From contig NZ_JNFG01000005.1 of assembly GCF_000729995.1 (NCBI RefSeq), forward strand, positions 124,001-188,000: 64,000 nt of DNA. The letters are read 5' to 3'. The notes under the pieces were generated by a model. It searched no databases. It was given only the letters and a program-made list of their open reading frames with translations, and was not told the DNA's origin. The stretch's first letter is position 1, and every line of letters starts with the position of its first letter. Of the stretch, positions 1 to 9,565 are shown in pieces. A program made the position numbers and the translations under genes. The DNA is from Caballeronia sordidicola. Its GTDB lineage: Bacteria; Pseudomonadota; Gammaproteobacteria; Burkholderiales; Burkholderiaceae.

Positions 1-465
1 ATCTATTCGAAGAAGTTCAAGTCGCTGGCGGAGTTGCCGGTGGGCGCGCGCATTGCCGTACCAAACGATCCGACCAACGGCGGCCGGGCGCTGTTGCTCC
101 TGCAAAAGAACGGCTTGCTGAAGTTGCGCGCGGACGCGGGCTTGAAAGCGACGCCGCTCGACATTATCGATAACCCGAGAAAGCTGAAGATCGTCGAACT
201 CGACGCCGCGCAGATCCCGCGCTCGCTCGCCGATGTGGACGCCGCCGCGATCAACACGAACTTCGCCATGGAAGCCGGGTTGAAGCCGAAGCAGGACGCG
301 ATCGCGATTGAAGATCCGAATGGCCCGTACTCGAACATCATCGCGATTCGTGCCGCGGACAAGGACAAGCCGTGGGTGGCGAAACTCGTGGCGGCCTATC
401 ACTCGCCGGAAGTGAAGCAGTTCATTGAAGCGAAATACGCGGGTGCGGTGATCGCCGCCTGGTAA
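1..465 (+). CDS. metQ: MetQ/NlpA-family methionine-type ABC substrate-binding protein (3' part)
   Basis: Only the last 154 codons are in the window; the reading frame is open from base 1. The protein resembles the C-terminal lobe of NlpA/MetQ periplasmic binding proteins, with the family-typical sequence ARIAVPNDPTNGGRALLLLQ, then AAINTNFAMEAGL and ending EAKYAGAVIAAW. MetQ delivers D/L-methionine to the MetNI importer, which should lie upstream outside the window. Signal peptide and lipobox cannot be judged. Exact substrate is inferred from family only. Confidence 0.85.
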   Translation: MYSKKFKSLAELPVGARIAVPNDPTNGGRALLLLQKNGLLKLRADAGLKATPLDIIDNPRKLKIVELDAAQIPRSLADVDAAAINTNFAMEAGLKPKQDAIAIEDPNGPYSNIIAIRAADKDKPWVAKLVAAYHSPEVKQFIEAKYAGAVIAAW

Positions 466-491
466 GCCTCGCAACAAAACTCGAGCATCAT

Positions 492-523
492 GCGCGCTCT
501 CTCCCTCACGGGTTAGAGCGCGC
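492..523 (+). terminator. Hairpin after the metQ-like gene
   Basis: GCGCGCTCT at 492-500 pairs perfectly with AGAGCGCGC at 515-523 around a 14-nt loop, 27 bases after the stop codon. It is followed by a weak T run (CGTTTG). Probable intrinsic terminator separating metQ from the next gene. Confidence 0.6.
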
Positions 524-688
524 AGTCGTTTGGGCATGGTGAAAAAGGCACGTAATACCGACCGCCAAGGGTAAACGCCAATCTTTTTCCACCCGGGCAG
601 AAAGCTGGCAGAAGGCTTTGCCTTCTTATACTTGCCGCACATTAGAACAAGATGCCGGATTGCCACGGATAGAAGGAGACGTTTCACG

Positions 689-1711
689 ATGCAGCTTCCC
701 TCCCGCTTTTTCACGCTCGCTTGCACGCTGGCCGCGCTGTTGTGCGCCGCGTCGCCTGCCCGGGCGGAAAAGCTGACGCTGATGGCGGGAGGCACGTCCA
801 AGATCGTCTATCTGCCTTTGATCCTCGCGTCGCAACTCGGTTATTTCAAGGACGAAGGACTCGAATTCGAGATTTTGTCCCAGCCGGCCGGTGTCGATAC
901 CGCGACCGAACTGCTCGCCGGTGCAATCCAGGGCGCGGTTGGTTTTTACGATCACACCATCGACTTGCAGAGCCGCGGCAAGGATGTCGAGGCGCTGGTC
1001 GTGTTCAGCAAGAGCGCGGGGTTGGTCGAGCTGGTCTCGAAGAAATCCGCGGCGGGTTTCAACACGATGGCCGACGCGAAAGGCAAGACGCTGGGCGTGA
1101 CGGGACTGGGTTCGTCGACGAACTTCCTGACCCATTATCTTGCCGCGCGCGCTGGTTTGACGCCGAAGGAGTACTCGGTGTTGCCGGTGGGTTCCGACGA
1201 CAGCTTCATCTCGGCCATGGACCAGGGCCGTATCGATGCCGGCATGATCGAAGAGCCGGTCGCCAGCCGGCTGCTGGCCAGCGGCGATGCGAAAGTGCTC
1301 GTGGACATGCGCAGCGCGGCAGGCACGGTGGCAGCCTTAGGCGGTCCGTACGCCGGCCCGTGTTTCTATGCTCAGCGAAGCTGGGTCAATACGCATCGTG
1401 ATGAAGCGCAGAAGCTTGTGCGCGCGATGGTGCGCTCGCTGGCGTTCATTGCGAGCCATAGTGCCGAAGAAATAACGGCCAAGGTGCCAAGCGATTTTTA
1501 CGGACCAGGCCAAGGCAAGGCGCTTTATATCAGCGCGCTGAAGTCCTCCATGCCGATGTTTACGAAAGACGGGCGGATGCCGGACGGGACGCCCGCGGCC
1601 GTACTGAAGGTGCTCACGCTGGCGAACTCGTCGATCGATCCGCGTCATATCGATCTGTCGAGGACTTATACGAACGAGTTCGTGGACCGCGTGCAGATCG
1701 GTGCCAAATAA
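689..1711 (+). CDS. NMT1/SsuA-type ABC transporter substrate-binding protein
   Basis: A 340-residue periplasmic binding protein with a Sec signal peptide (residues 1-26, cleavage after SPARA). The mature start EKLTLMAGGTSKIVYLPLIL and the segment YFKDEGLEFEIL are typical of the NrtA/SsuA/ThiY (NMT1) group, which binds sulfonates, nitrate, taurine or pyrimidine precursors. The ATG at 689 is preceded by AGAAGGAG, whereas the longer TTG-started frame at 632 has no signal peptide. No permease or ATPase gene is adjacent, so it is an orphan binding protein or works with a distant transporter. Substrate unknown. Confidence 0.8.
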   Translation: MQLPSRFFTLACTLAALLCAASPARAEKLTLMAGGTSKIVYLPLILASQLGYFKDEGLEFEILSQPAGVDTATELLAGAIQGAVGFYDHTIDLQSRGKDVEALVVFSKSAGLVELVSKKSAAGFNTMADAKGKTLGVTGLGSSTNFLTHYLAARAGLTPKEYSVLPVGSDDSFISAMDQGRIDAGMIEEPVASRLLASGDAKVLVDMRSAAGTVAALGGPYAGPCFYAQRSWVNTHRDEAQKLVRAMVRSLAFIASHSAEEITAKVPSDFYGPGQGKALYISALKSSMPMFTKDGRMPDGTPAAVLKVLTLANSSIDPRHIDLSRTYTNEFVDRVQIGAK

Positions 1712-1753
1712 AGTGAAACCGGCGATCCATTTCCCTCTATTCGAAGCGATGCC

Positions 1754-2743
1754 ATGAAAGCGATACGCATAGAACAGTACGGCGGACCCGAAGTCCTGAT
1801 TCGTCAGGATATCGAAGTTCCTCAGCCGGGATACGGCGAGGTGCTGGTCAGGGTCAGGTGCGCAGGTATCAACTTCATGGATATCCACACCCGCCAAGGA
1901 AAATACAAGGTGTCGCGGACGTACCCCGTGAGAATTCCCTGCACGCTTGGCATGGAGGGTTCCGGCGATGTGGTTAAAACCGGCGCGGGCGTGACGTCGT
2001 TCGAACTGGGCGAGCGGGTCGCGTGGTGTATTTCGTGGGGTGCTTACGCTGAATACGCGGTTGTACCGGCGGCGAAACTGGCGCGGATTCCGGACTCAAT
2101 TCCCTATGACCTTGCCGCTGCCGCGATCTTCCAGGGATCGACGGCTCACTATCTGATCGATGATGTCGGCCATGTGGGCGCCGGCACCACATGCCTGATC
2201 CATGCGGCGTCGGGTGGTATCGGCCAGTTGCTGGTGCAGTTTGCCAAGCGCCGCAGGGCGACGGTCTTCGCCACGACGAGCAGCGAGCAGAAGGCGGACA
2301 TCGCCCGCAAGCTCGGCGCAGATCACGTGATGCTGTACGACGAAGGCCGCTTCGCTGACCGCGTGCGCGAAGCGACCGACGGCCGGGGCGTGGATGTGGT
2401 GTATGACGCGGTCGGCCGCACGACGCTGCGCGACAGTTTTCGCGCCACGCGCGTGCGCGGGCTGGTCGTCAACTATGGATCGGTGTCGGGTTCATTAAAC
2501 GATCTCGATCCTATTGAACTGGGCGAAAGCGGTTCGCTGTTCCTGACGCGTCCGCGGCTCGCCGATCATCTCGCCGACGCGCAAACCGTGCAGCGTCGCG
2601 CCGACGACGTGTTCGCCGCACTCGCCGACGGCTCGCTGACCATTGCCATCAGCGCCCGCTATACGTTCGATAAGGTTGAAGAGGCGCATGCCGAGCTTGA
2701 GGCACGGCGCCAGGTAGGCAAGTCGGTATTGATGATTGGATAG
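1754..2743 (+). CDS. Zinc-type alcohol dehydrogenase-like quinone oxidoreductase
   Basis: A 329-residue medium-chain dehydrogenase of the QOR branch, predicted to reduce quinones or enones with NADPH. It begins MKAIRIEQYGGPEVL, as in QOR proteins, and has a nucleotide-binding motif AASGGIGQLLVQFAK near residue 155. The structural-zinc cysteine cluster of true alcohol dehydrogenases is absent. It lies 42 bp after the binding-protein gene on the same strand, but no functional link is evident. The physiological substrate is not deducible. Confidence 0.85.
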   Translation: MKAIRIEQYGGPEVLIRQDIEVPQPGYGEVLVRVRCAGINFMDIHTRQGKYKVSRTYPVRIPCTLGMEGSGDVVKTGAGVTSFELGERVAWCISWGAYAEYAVVPAAKLARIPDSIPYDLAAAAIFQGSTAHYLIDDVGHVGAGTTCLIHAASGGIGQLLVQFAKRRRATVFATTSSEQKADIARKLGADHVMLYDEGRFADRVREATDGRGVDVVYDAVGRTTLRDSFRATRVRGLVVNYGSVSGSLNDLDPIELGESGSLFLTRPRLADHLADAQTVQRRADDVFAALADGSLTIAISARYTFDKVEEAHAELEARRQVGKSVLMIG

Positions 2744-2858
2744 GTACTATCAATGCGTCCGTCGCAGTCGTGGCGGTCGTTGTTAATTGTTGTCGAATGC
2801 AGTGACTGTTGTCGCCATTGTGCGCCGGCACACCGCATCCTTTGAGAAGGTCAAGTTC

Positions 2859-4151
2859 ATGTCCTCACACGCTATGTCTGCAAACGAGTCGAAATTCAAG
2901 TCGGTATTTCGGGTTGTCAGCGGCAATTTCCTCGAAATGTACGACTTCATGGTCTACGGCTACTACGCGTCGGCCATCGCCAAGACCTACTTTCCGAGCG
3001 GTAACGAATTTGCGTCGCTGATGCTCGCGTTGTCCGTGTTCGGCGCCGGCTTCCTGATGCGTCCGATCGGCGCAATCGTGCTGGGTGCGTACATCGATCA
3101 TCACGGACGACGCAAGGGCCTGATCCTCACGCTGGCGATGATGGCCGTCGGCACGTTGCTGGTGGCGGTGATTCCGGGGTACGCGACAATCGGTGTGCTG
3201 GCTCCGATCATCGTGTTGCTCGGGCGTCTGCTGCAAGGCTTCTCGGCTGGCGTGGAACTTGGCGGCGTCTCGGTGTATCTCTCGGAGATCGCGACCAAGG
3301 GCAACAAGGGCTTTTATTGCTCGTGGCAGTCAGGCAGCCAGCAAGTGGCCGTGGTGTTCGCTGCGCTGATCGGCGTCGGCATGAGCCGTATCTTGCCGCC
3401 TGATCAGATGACTTCGTGGGGATGGCGCGTGCCGTTCATCATCGGCTGCCTGATCGTGCCGTTCCTGTTCATCATTCGCCGTTCGCTGCAGGAAACCGAG
3501 GAATTCCTCGCGCGCAAACATCGTCCGGAAATGCGCGAAATCATGAAGTCGATGATCTCCAACTGGGGCATCGTGCTCGCCGGCATGGGCATGGTCATCA
3601 TGACCACGGTGTCGTTCTACATGATCACCGCCTACACGCCGACCTTCGGCAAGGAAGTGCTCAAGCTTTCATCGATTGACGCGCTGGTGGTGACGGTGTT
3701 CGTCGGCCTGTCGAATCTCGTCTGGCTGCCGCTCTCGGGCGCGCTGTCCGACCGCGTTGGACGCCGTCCGGTGCTGCTGTTCTTCACGGTCCTGACCATT
3801 CTCACGGCGTATCCGGCTGTGCAGTGGCTGGTGGCGGATCCGTCGTTCCTGCGCTTGCTCGGCGTCGAACTGTGGCTCTCGTTCCTGTATGGCTGCTATA
3901 ACGGCGCGATGGTGGTGGCGCTCACCGAAGTCATGCCGGTTGAAGTTCGCACGACAGGATTTTCATTGGCATATAGCCTGGCGACGACCATCGGCGGGTT
4001 CACGCCGGCCATTTCCACGTACTTGATTCATGCAACTGGCAACAAGGCGGCGCCGGGCGCATGGATGTCCGTTGCCGCAGTCTGCGGCTTGATCGCGACG
4101 CTGGTTCTGTACCGCTCCACGCAAGCGCGCGCTCAATACAAGACCGCGTGA
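2859..4151 (+). CDS. MFS citrate/tricarboxylate:H+ symporter (MHS family)
   Basis: A 430-residue, 12-helix major facilitator of the metabolite:H+ symporter group. The opening [20 protein letters not shown], the loop motif DHHGRRKG (about residue 82) and DRVGRRP (about residue 300) are typical of citrate and tricarballylate permeases such as CitA/TcuC. ATG 2859 is chosen because GAGAAGG precedes it. The two-component genes 140 bp downstream resemble TctD/TctE, the tricarboxylate-responsive pair, which supports a di- or tricarboxylate substrate. TctABC itself is absent. Confidence 0.8.
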   Translation: MSSHAMSANESKFKSVFRVVSGNFLEMYDFMVYGYYASAIAKTYFPSGNEFASLMLALSVFGAGFLMRPIGAIVLGAYIDHHGRRKGLILTLAMMAVGTLLVAVIPGYATIGVLAPIIVLLGRLLQGFSAGVELGGVSVYLSEIATKGNKGFYCSWQSGSQQVAVVFAALIGVGMSRILPPDQMTSWGWRVPFIIGCLIVPFLFIIRRSLQETEEFLARKHRPEMREIMKSMISNWGIVLAGMGMVIMTTVSFYMITAYTPTFGKEVLKLSSIDALVVTVFVGLSNLVWLPLSGALSDRVGRRPVLLFFTVLTILTAYPAVQWLVADPSFLRLLGVELWLSFLYGCYNGAMVVALTEVMPVEVRTTGFSLAYSLATTIGGFTPAISTYLIHATGNKAAPGAWMSVAAVCGLIATLVLYRSTQARAQYKTA

Positions 4152-4291
4152 CGGGCGGCGCTCAACGCATGGCCACGCCCGAGCGATATACACTTCGCCT
4201 GAGGGCCGTGGCCCGGCGTGGCGTGAGGCTCGTTCGAAGCATACGCATGCCGGGCTGACGGACAATGCCCACGCATAACGCGGTGAACGTG

Positions 4292-4969
4292 ATGAAGCTA
4301 CTGCTGGTCGAGGACAATGAGGAACTGGCTCATTGGCTCGCAAAGATTCTGGAAGACGATGGATTCGTACTCGATCGCGTCAGCGACGGCGATGCGGCCG
4401 ACCGCTTCCTGCGCACCACGCGCTACGACGTCGTGCTGCTCGATCTCAACCTGCCTAACCTGTCCGGCAAGGGCGTGCTGCGGCGGCTGAGAGAGCGCGG
4501 CGACGACACGCCCGTGCTCATCCTGACCGCCAGCGGTTCCGTCGATGAAAAGGTAATTTGCCTGAGCGCCGGCGCGGACGACTACGTCGTGAAACCGTTC
4601 GATGCTCGCGAGTTGGTCGCGCGGGTCAAGGTACTGGTGCGGCGGCAGTTGCCCTCGCGCTCGAACAGCACGCGCTGCGGCGATCTTTCCTACGATATCG
4701 ACCGGCGGCAATTTTCGGTAGCAGGCGAAGTGCTGAGCCTGACGCCGAGAGAGCATGCCGTACTCGAGACCTTGATCCTCAAGGCCAAGAAGACGGTCTC
4801 CAAGCCGATGCTGGCCGACTCGCTCGGCAGTTCGACTACCCACACGAGCGAAGACGCCATCGAGATCTACGTCTCGCGGCTGCGCAAGAAGCTTGAGAAA
4901 AGCACCGCTACCATCATTACGCTTCGTGGCCTGGGTTATCTGTTGCAAGCCAGCAGCGATGACGAATAG
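4292..4969 (+). CDS. OmpR-family response regulator (TctD-like)
   Basis: A 225-residue regulator: receiver domain (LLLVEDNEELAHWL acidic pocket, phospho-acceptor Asp in VVLLDLNLP, switch Thr in LILTAS, Lys in VVKPFDARELVARV), then a winged-helix DNA-binding domain ending TLRGLGYLL. Start is set at the ATG before KLLLVEDNEE, matching the family. Its stop overlaps the kinase start (ATG at 4959), implying coupled translation. It probably controls the MFS gene upstream in response to a carboxylate, by analogy with TctDE. Confidence 0.85.
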   Translation: MKLLLVEDNEELAHWLAKILEDDGFVLDRVSDGDAADRFLRTTRYDVVLLDLNLPNLSGKGVLRRLRERGDDTPVLILTASGSVDEKVICLSAGADDYVVKPFDARELVARVKVLVRRQLPSRSNSTRCGDLSYDIDRRQFSVAGEVLSLTPREHAVLETLILKAKKTVSKPMLADSLGSSTTHTSEDAIEIYVSRLRKKLEKSTATIITLRGLGYLLQASSDDE

Positions 4970-6314
4970 CCTGCGCCTGCGGCTTCTGCTGTGGTTGCTG
5001 CTGCCGCTGACGGTCTATGTGCTCGCGGCGGGTTACATGGCCCGTGAAGGCGCGCAGAAAACCGCGAGCCTGATCCAGGACAACGCACTGCTCGCGTCCG
5101 CCCGCGTGATGGCCGGCGACGTCAAATGGGACGACAGTTTCCTGCATGCGGATATTTCCCCAAGCGCTATCGAGATCTTGAGTTCGCCGTATGGCGACCG
5201 GGTATTTTTTCGTATTCGCGTGATCGACGGGCCGGTGATTGCGGGCACGTCGGACCTCGAGCAAGTCGAACCTGCCAGTTCACCAGGCTGGTACGACACC
5301 GAGATCGACGGTCAGCCGGTGCGGGCAGTTTCCATCATCAGGCCGATGTACGACTCCGGTGAAAGCAAGCGCATTCTGGTTTCGGTGGGCCGCACGGAAC
5401 TGGAGCGCGATGCATTGGCGACCGAGTTATGGCGGCCCCAACTGCTGCATTTCGCGGAGATCATTGCGATTGCAATCGTGCTGGTGTGTGTCGGCCTGAC
5501 ATTCGAGTTGCGGCACCTGATGGCGCTGACCAATGACGTTCGCGACCGCGCGCCGAACGAACTCGTGCCGTTGCGCTCTGAACATCTTCAGAGCGAGTTG
5601 CGGCCCATCGTCGATGCGATCAACCACTGCATTGCGAGGATCGAACGGCAGACTGCGATGCAGCGGCGTTTCATTTCGCATGCCGCGCATCAGTTGAGAA
5701 CGCCGCTGACGTTGCTCGGTGCGCAACTGCAATACGCGCGACGCCACGACGATCTTGCAACCGTCAAAGAGACCTTGTCGGCCATGCACAAAAGCAATGG
5801 GGCACTGGTGTCGCTGACCAACCAGTTGCTCTTGCTCGCGCAAGCCGAGACAGCCGATTACAGCCATTTCGAAGGCGAGCGCGTCGACTTGCGCGAGGTC
5901 GCGACAACGGTCATTGAAGAGCTGGCGCTGCTGGCGCAACGTCGCGGAATCGAGTTGGCTGCGCAGCTTGCCGACGACGCGTTTCTGCTGGGGAACGCGC
6001 GTTTATTGTCGGTGCTGGTTTTCAACCTGGTCGACAACGCGATTCGATACACGAGCGCGTCAGGTCACGTGACGTTGTCGATCGAGCGGCGCGAGAAGAC
6101 GATCGTGCTTGCGGTCACCGACGATGGTCCCGGCATTCCAGCGGATGTCCGCGATCGCGTGTTCGAGCCGTTCTTCAGGGCATCGGTGGAAGAGGGCAGC
6201 GGGCTCGGTCTTGCGATAGTGCGTGAGATCGTGCGGGCGCACCGGGCAAGCATCAGCTTCGATGACGGCCCCGGCGGCAAGGGTCTTGCAGCCGAGGTCC
6301 GGTTTTCGCTTTAG
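4959..6314 (+). CDS. Sensor histidine kinase (TctE-like)
   Basis: A 451-residue membrane kinase: N-terminal membrane helix (LLLWLLLPLTVYVLAAGYMA), periplasmic sensor of about 140 residues of the TctE_N type, second helix (IIAIAIVLVCVGLTF), HisKA H-box SHAAHQLRTPLTLL, N-box LVDNAIRYT, G1 DDGPGIP and G2 GSGLGLAIV. All catalytic boxes are intact. The start overlaps the response-regulator stop by 11 bases. Cognate partner of the gene before it; ligand inferred as a carboxylate from the adjacent symporter. Confidence 0.85.
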   Translation: MTNSLRLRLLLWLLLPLTVYVLAAGYMAREGAQKTASLIQDNALLASARVMAGDVKWDDSFLHADISPSAIEILSSPYGDRVFFRIRVIDGPVIAGTSDLEQVEPASSPGWYDTEIDGQPVRAVSIIRPMYDSGESKRILVSVGRTELERDALATELWRPQLLHFAEIIAIAIVLVCVGLTFELRHLMALTNDVRDRAPNELVPLRSEHLQSELRPIVDAINHCIARIERQTAMQRRFISHAAHQLRTPLTLLGAQLQYARRHDDLATVKETLSAMHKSNGALVSLTNQLLLLAQAETADYSHFEGERVDLREVATTVIEELALLAQRRGIELAAQLADDAFLLGNARLLSVLVFNLVDNAIRYTSASGHVTLSIERREKTIVLAVTDDGPGIPADVRDRVFEPFFRASVEEGSGLGLAIVREIVRAHRASISFDDGPGGKGLAAEVRFSL

Positions 6315-6330
6315 AGCAATGCACTCCCTG

Positions 6331-6360
6331 TCACTCGCACCCATGAACCTGTGTGAGTGA
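6331..6360. terminator. Hairpin between convergent kinase and zwf genes
   Basis: TCACTCGCAC and GTGTGAGTGA form a 10-bp arm with one mismatch around a 10-nt loop, exactly between the two convergent genes. There is no clear T tract, so termination is plausible but unproven. Confidence 0.4.
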
Positions 6361-6369
6361 ACCGCTACT

Positions 6370-7845
6370 TCAGGCCTCTTCGGCCCACGCCATGTTCTCC
6401 CGCGCCATCAGCGCTGAAGAGGCGGCCGGTCCGAACGTGCCCGCCGTATAAGTGCGCGGACGGTCGTTCAATTCCTTCCAGCCGTCGAGGATCGGTTCCA
6501 CCCATGCCCATGCCGCTTCGAGTTCATCGCGACGCATGAAATGTGTCAGGCGACCGCGCATCACATCGATCAACAGCCGCTCATATGCTTCCGCGCGACG
6601 TTCGCTGAATGCCTGCTGCAGATCCAGGTTCAGGTTCACCGGCAGCATATGCATGCCGCTGCCAGGCTCCTTCGCGAGCATCTGCAGCTGGATCGATTCT
6701 TCCGGTTGCAACTGGATGACCAGCCGGTTGCCATAGTTGCGCGGTCCACTGGGAATGATCGAGAACGGCAGGTCGGCGAAGTCGATCACGATCTCCGATT
6801 GCTTCTTCTGCAAGCGCTTGCCGGTGCGCAGGAAGAACGGCACGTTCGCCCAGCGCCAGTTGTTGATATGCGCGCGGATGGCGACGAAGGTCTCCGCACG
6901 GCTCTCCGCCGGCACGTTGTCCTCTTCCATGTAACCCTTGACCGGCTCGCCGCCGATCGCGCCCGGACTGTACTGGCCACGCACGGTATCGCGGGCAATA
7001 TCGGCGACCGTCATCTTGCGCAGCGAACGCAGCACCTTGAGCTTTTCGTCGCGCACGGCATCGGGATCGAGCGACACAGGCGGCTCCATGGCGACGATGC
7101 ACAGCAGTTGCAACAGGTGGTTCTGCACCATGTCGCGCAGCGCGCCGGTCTGGTCGTAGAAGCCCGCACGGCTGCCCACGCCCACCGTTTCCGCCACGGT
7201 GATCTGCACGCTCTTGATGTACGGCGCCTGCCACAGCGGTCCGAAGATCGCGTTGCCGAAGCGCAGCACCATCAGGTTCTGCACCGTTTCCTTGCCGAGG
7301 TAATGATCGATGCGATAGATCTGCGCTTCGGCGAAATGGCGGCCGACAGAAGCATTGATCGCTTGCGCCGAGGCAAGGTCATGACCGAGCGGTTTTTCCA
7401 GCACGACGCGTGCATTGCTGTCGACTACACCGGCGGCCGAAAGGTTGTCGCAGATGGTCGTGAACAGGTCCGGCGCGGTCGCGAGATAAAACACGCGGCA
7501 GACGTCCCCGCGCGCAACTTCTGCAAGGCGCAGGTAGTCGCTCGCCTGATCAATGTTGATGCGCACGTAGTCGAAAAGTGCGAGGAACGTGTCCCATGCC
7601 TGCGGGTCGAGCGCCTTTTTATCGACGAAGGGTTTCGATTGCTCTTCGACGAACTGCACGTACTGCTCGCGCGACCAGTCGCGGCGCCCGATTGCGATAA
7701 TGCGTGTTTTCGGGGGCAGGTTGCAGTGCAAATGCGCCATATAAAGGGCAGGCAGGAGCTTGCGTGCGGACAGGTCACCGCCGCCGCCAAAGATGATCAT
7801 GTCGACAGGAAGATCGTGCGCGGCGAAATGTGTTTGAGTGGTCAT
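6370..7845 (-). CDS. zwf: Glucose-6-phosphate 1-dehydrogenase
   Basis: A 491-residue NADP(+)-dependent glucose-6-phosphate dehydrogenase, feeding the Entner-Doudoroff and pentose phosphate routes. The substrate-binding signature RIDHYLGKE (His181, Lys185) and the partner motif VVLEKPLGHD (about residue 147) are intact. The dinucleotide fingerprint reads FGGGGDLSARKL instead of the commoner GATGDLA form; the spacing is preserved. It lies downstream of a gluconate-type permease on the same strand, but a 261-bp gap suggests its own promoter. Confidence 0.95.
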   Translation of the reverse strand: MTTQTHFAAHDLPVDMIIFGGGGDLSARKLLPALYMAHLHCNLPPKTRIIAIGRRDWSREQYVQFVEEQSKPFVDKKALDPQAWDTFLALFDYVRINIDQASDYLRLAEVARGDVCRVFYLATAPDLFTTICDNLSAAGVVDSNARVVLEKPLGHDLASAQAINASVGRHFAEAQIYRIDHYLGKETVQNLMVLRFGNAIFGPLWQAPYIKSVQITVAETVGVGSRAGFYDQTGALRDMVQNHLLQLLCIVAMEPPVSLDPDAVRDEKLKVLRSLRKMTVADIARDTVRGQYSPGAIGGEPVKGYMEEDNVPAESRAETFVAIRAHINNWRWANVPFFLRTGKRLQKKQSEIVIDFADLPFSIIPSGPRNYGNRLVIQLQPEESIQLQMLAKEPGSGMHMLPVNLNLDLQQAFSERRAEAYERLLIDVMRGRLTHFMRRDELEAAWAWVEPILDGWKELNDRPRTYTAGTFGPAASSALMARENMAWAEEA

Positions 7846-8106
7846 GGTGCGTAGGGTATCGCGAGTTTGCAGTCAGAATTGCGCTCCGCGGAGCGGGCCG
7901 TTTGCGACGCTAAGTATGTCGTTATACCAGTTACGCATTAAACAAGCATGGTCGGAGCACGCGAGCGACGGCGCCGTTTGCGATCGCCGGATGATCGTCA
8001 CACTGCCGGCGAAAAAACGTCCGACCGGTCGGGAAGCGACGCAGCGGCGTGCATGTAACTGTAGTGTAAACGTGCGGCCCGCGTTCTATCGGCATGCCGC
8101 GTCGCT

Positions 8107-9477
8107 TCAGATCACCATCGACAACCCAAGCGTGAACACTAGCGCGGTCACTGAAATAATCGTCTCGCACACGGTCCAGGTCTTGAACGTCTGCGTCACG
8201 GTCATGCCGAAGTACTCCTTGACCAGCCAGAAACCACCATCATTCACATGCGACAGGATCAGCGATCCGGCGCCCGTTGCGAGCACGAGCAGTTCGGGAC
8301 GTACGCCCGTCGCAGTTGAGGCGGCGGCTGCTGCGATCGGCGCAATAATCCCCGCAGCCGTGGCCATGGCAACCGTCGCAGATCCCGTCGCGACCCGAAT
8401 CAAACCGGCGACCAGCCACGCAAGAATCAGCAGCGGCACGTGTGCGCCGGTGGCCACATCCACAATCGCCTTGGACGCGCCGCTATCGATCAGGATGCGC
8501 CCGAAGCCAGCTCCCGCACCCACGACCAGCGTGATACTAGCGGTCGGCGCCAGACACTCGTTCGTGAACTTGAGGATCGATTCGCGATTGAACCCGCGTG
8601 CCGAGCCGAACGTATAGAAGCTCAACAGCACCGCAAGCAGCAGCGCCATGTCCGGATGCCCGATCAGGCGCAGCACGTTGTTGGCGGTCGACTTCGCCGG
8701 GACGATCAGGTCGGCCCAACTGCCCACGAGCATCAGCAGCACCGGCAACAAGACCGTTAGCAGCGTGATACCGAAGCTCGGCAATTTTTGCGTCGCGCGT
8801 GCGGCATCCTGCTCGATAAACTGCTGTGCCATCGGGTTGACGCCCTCGAGCACGACGAACCTTGCGATCAGTTTCGAGAACAGCGGTCCGGCGATAATCG
8901 CCGTGGGAATACCAACGATCAACGCGTAGAAAATCGTGTGGCCAATGTCCGCGTTATAAGCCGTCACCGCCAGCAGCGCGGCCGGGTGCGGCGGAATCAG
9001 GCCATGCACGACCGAGAGTCCCGCGACCATCGGAATGCCGACGCGGATCATCGACGTGCCGGTACGCTGCGCCACGTTGAACGCAATCGGAATCAGCAGC
9101 ACGAAACCGACCTCGAAAAATACCGGCAGGCCGACGAGAAATGCGATGCACATCATCGCCCAATGCACATTCTTCGGGCCGAACAATCCGATGAGCGTTT
9201 GCGCGATACGTTCAGCCCCGCCGGATTCGGCCATCATCTTGCCGAGCATCGTACCGAGCCCGACGACAATCGCTATATGCCCGAGCGTTCCGCCCACGCC
9301 GGTTTCAAATGACTTGAGGATCGATGTCATCGGCATGCCGACGGCAAGCGCGAGCGCGACGGACACCACCATCAGCGTGATAAACGGATTGAGCTTGAAT
9401 CGCGCGATCAGCACGACCAGCGCGATGATCGCGACCAACGCGTAGACGAGTAAAAGACTTCCCTGGACAGTCGCCAT
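8107..9477 (-). CDS. GntP-family gluconate:H+ symporter
   Basis: A 456-residue membrane protein with about 12-14 helices. Segments such as ESGGAERIAQTLIGLFG, HGLIPPHPAALLAV and GSATVAMATAAGIIAP are typical of the GntP/GntT family, which imports gluconate or related sugar acids with protons. The start has GGAG five bases upstream. It is transcribed in the same direction as the porin and the PLP enzyme upstream, so uptake and metabolism of one sugar acid or amino-sugar acid is the likely theme. Confidence 0.9.
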   Translation of the reverse strand: MATVQGSLLLVYALVAIIALVVLIARFKLNPFITLMVVSVALALAVGMPMTSILKSFETGVGGTLGHIAIVVGLGTMLGKMMAESGGAERIAQTLIGLFGPKNVHWAMMCIAFLVGLPVFFEVGFVLLIPIAFNVAQRTGTSMIRVGIPMVAGLSVVHGLIPPHPAALLAVTAYNADIGHTIFYALIVGIPTAIIAGPLFSKLIARFVVLEGVNPMAQQFIEQDAARATQKLPSFGITLLTVLLPVLLMLVGSWADLIVPAKSTANNVLRLIGHPDMALLLAVLLSFYTFGSARGFNRESILKFTNECLAPTASITLVVGAGAGFGRILIDSGASKAIVDVATGAHVPLLILAWLVAGLIRVATGSATVAMATAAGIIAPIAAAAASTATGVRPELLVLATGAGSLILSHVNDGGFWLVKEYFGMTVTQTFKTWTVCETIISVTALVFTLGLSMVI

Positions 9478-9565
9478 GGAGGCTCCAAAATAGCGGTCGG
9501 AAAAACCGGTCGAAAAAGCCGGACCGTCGAGCCGCGCGGGTCTTCAACGGGTCCGGCATACCTGG

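Noticed and set aside
6541..7854. 437-codon plus-strand frame opposite zwf
   Set aside because: Shadow of the clear glucose-6-phosphate dehydrogenase gene.
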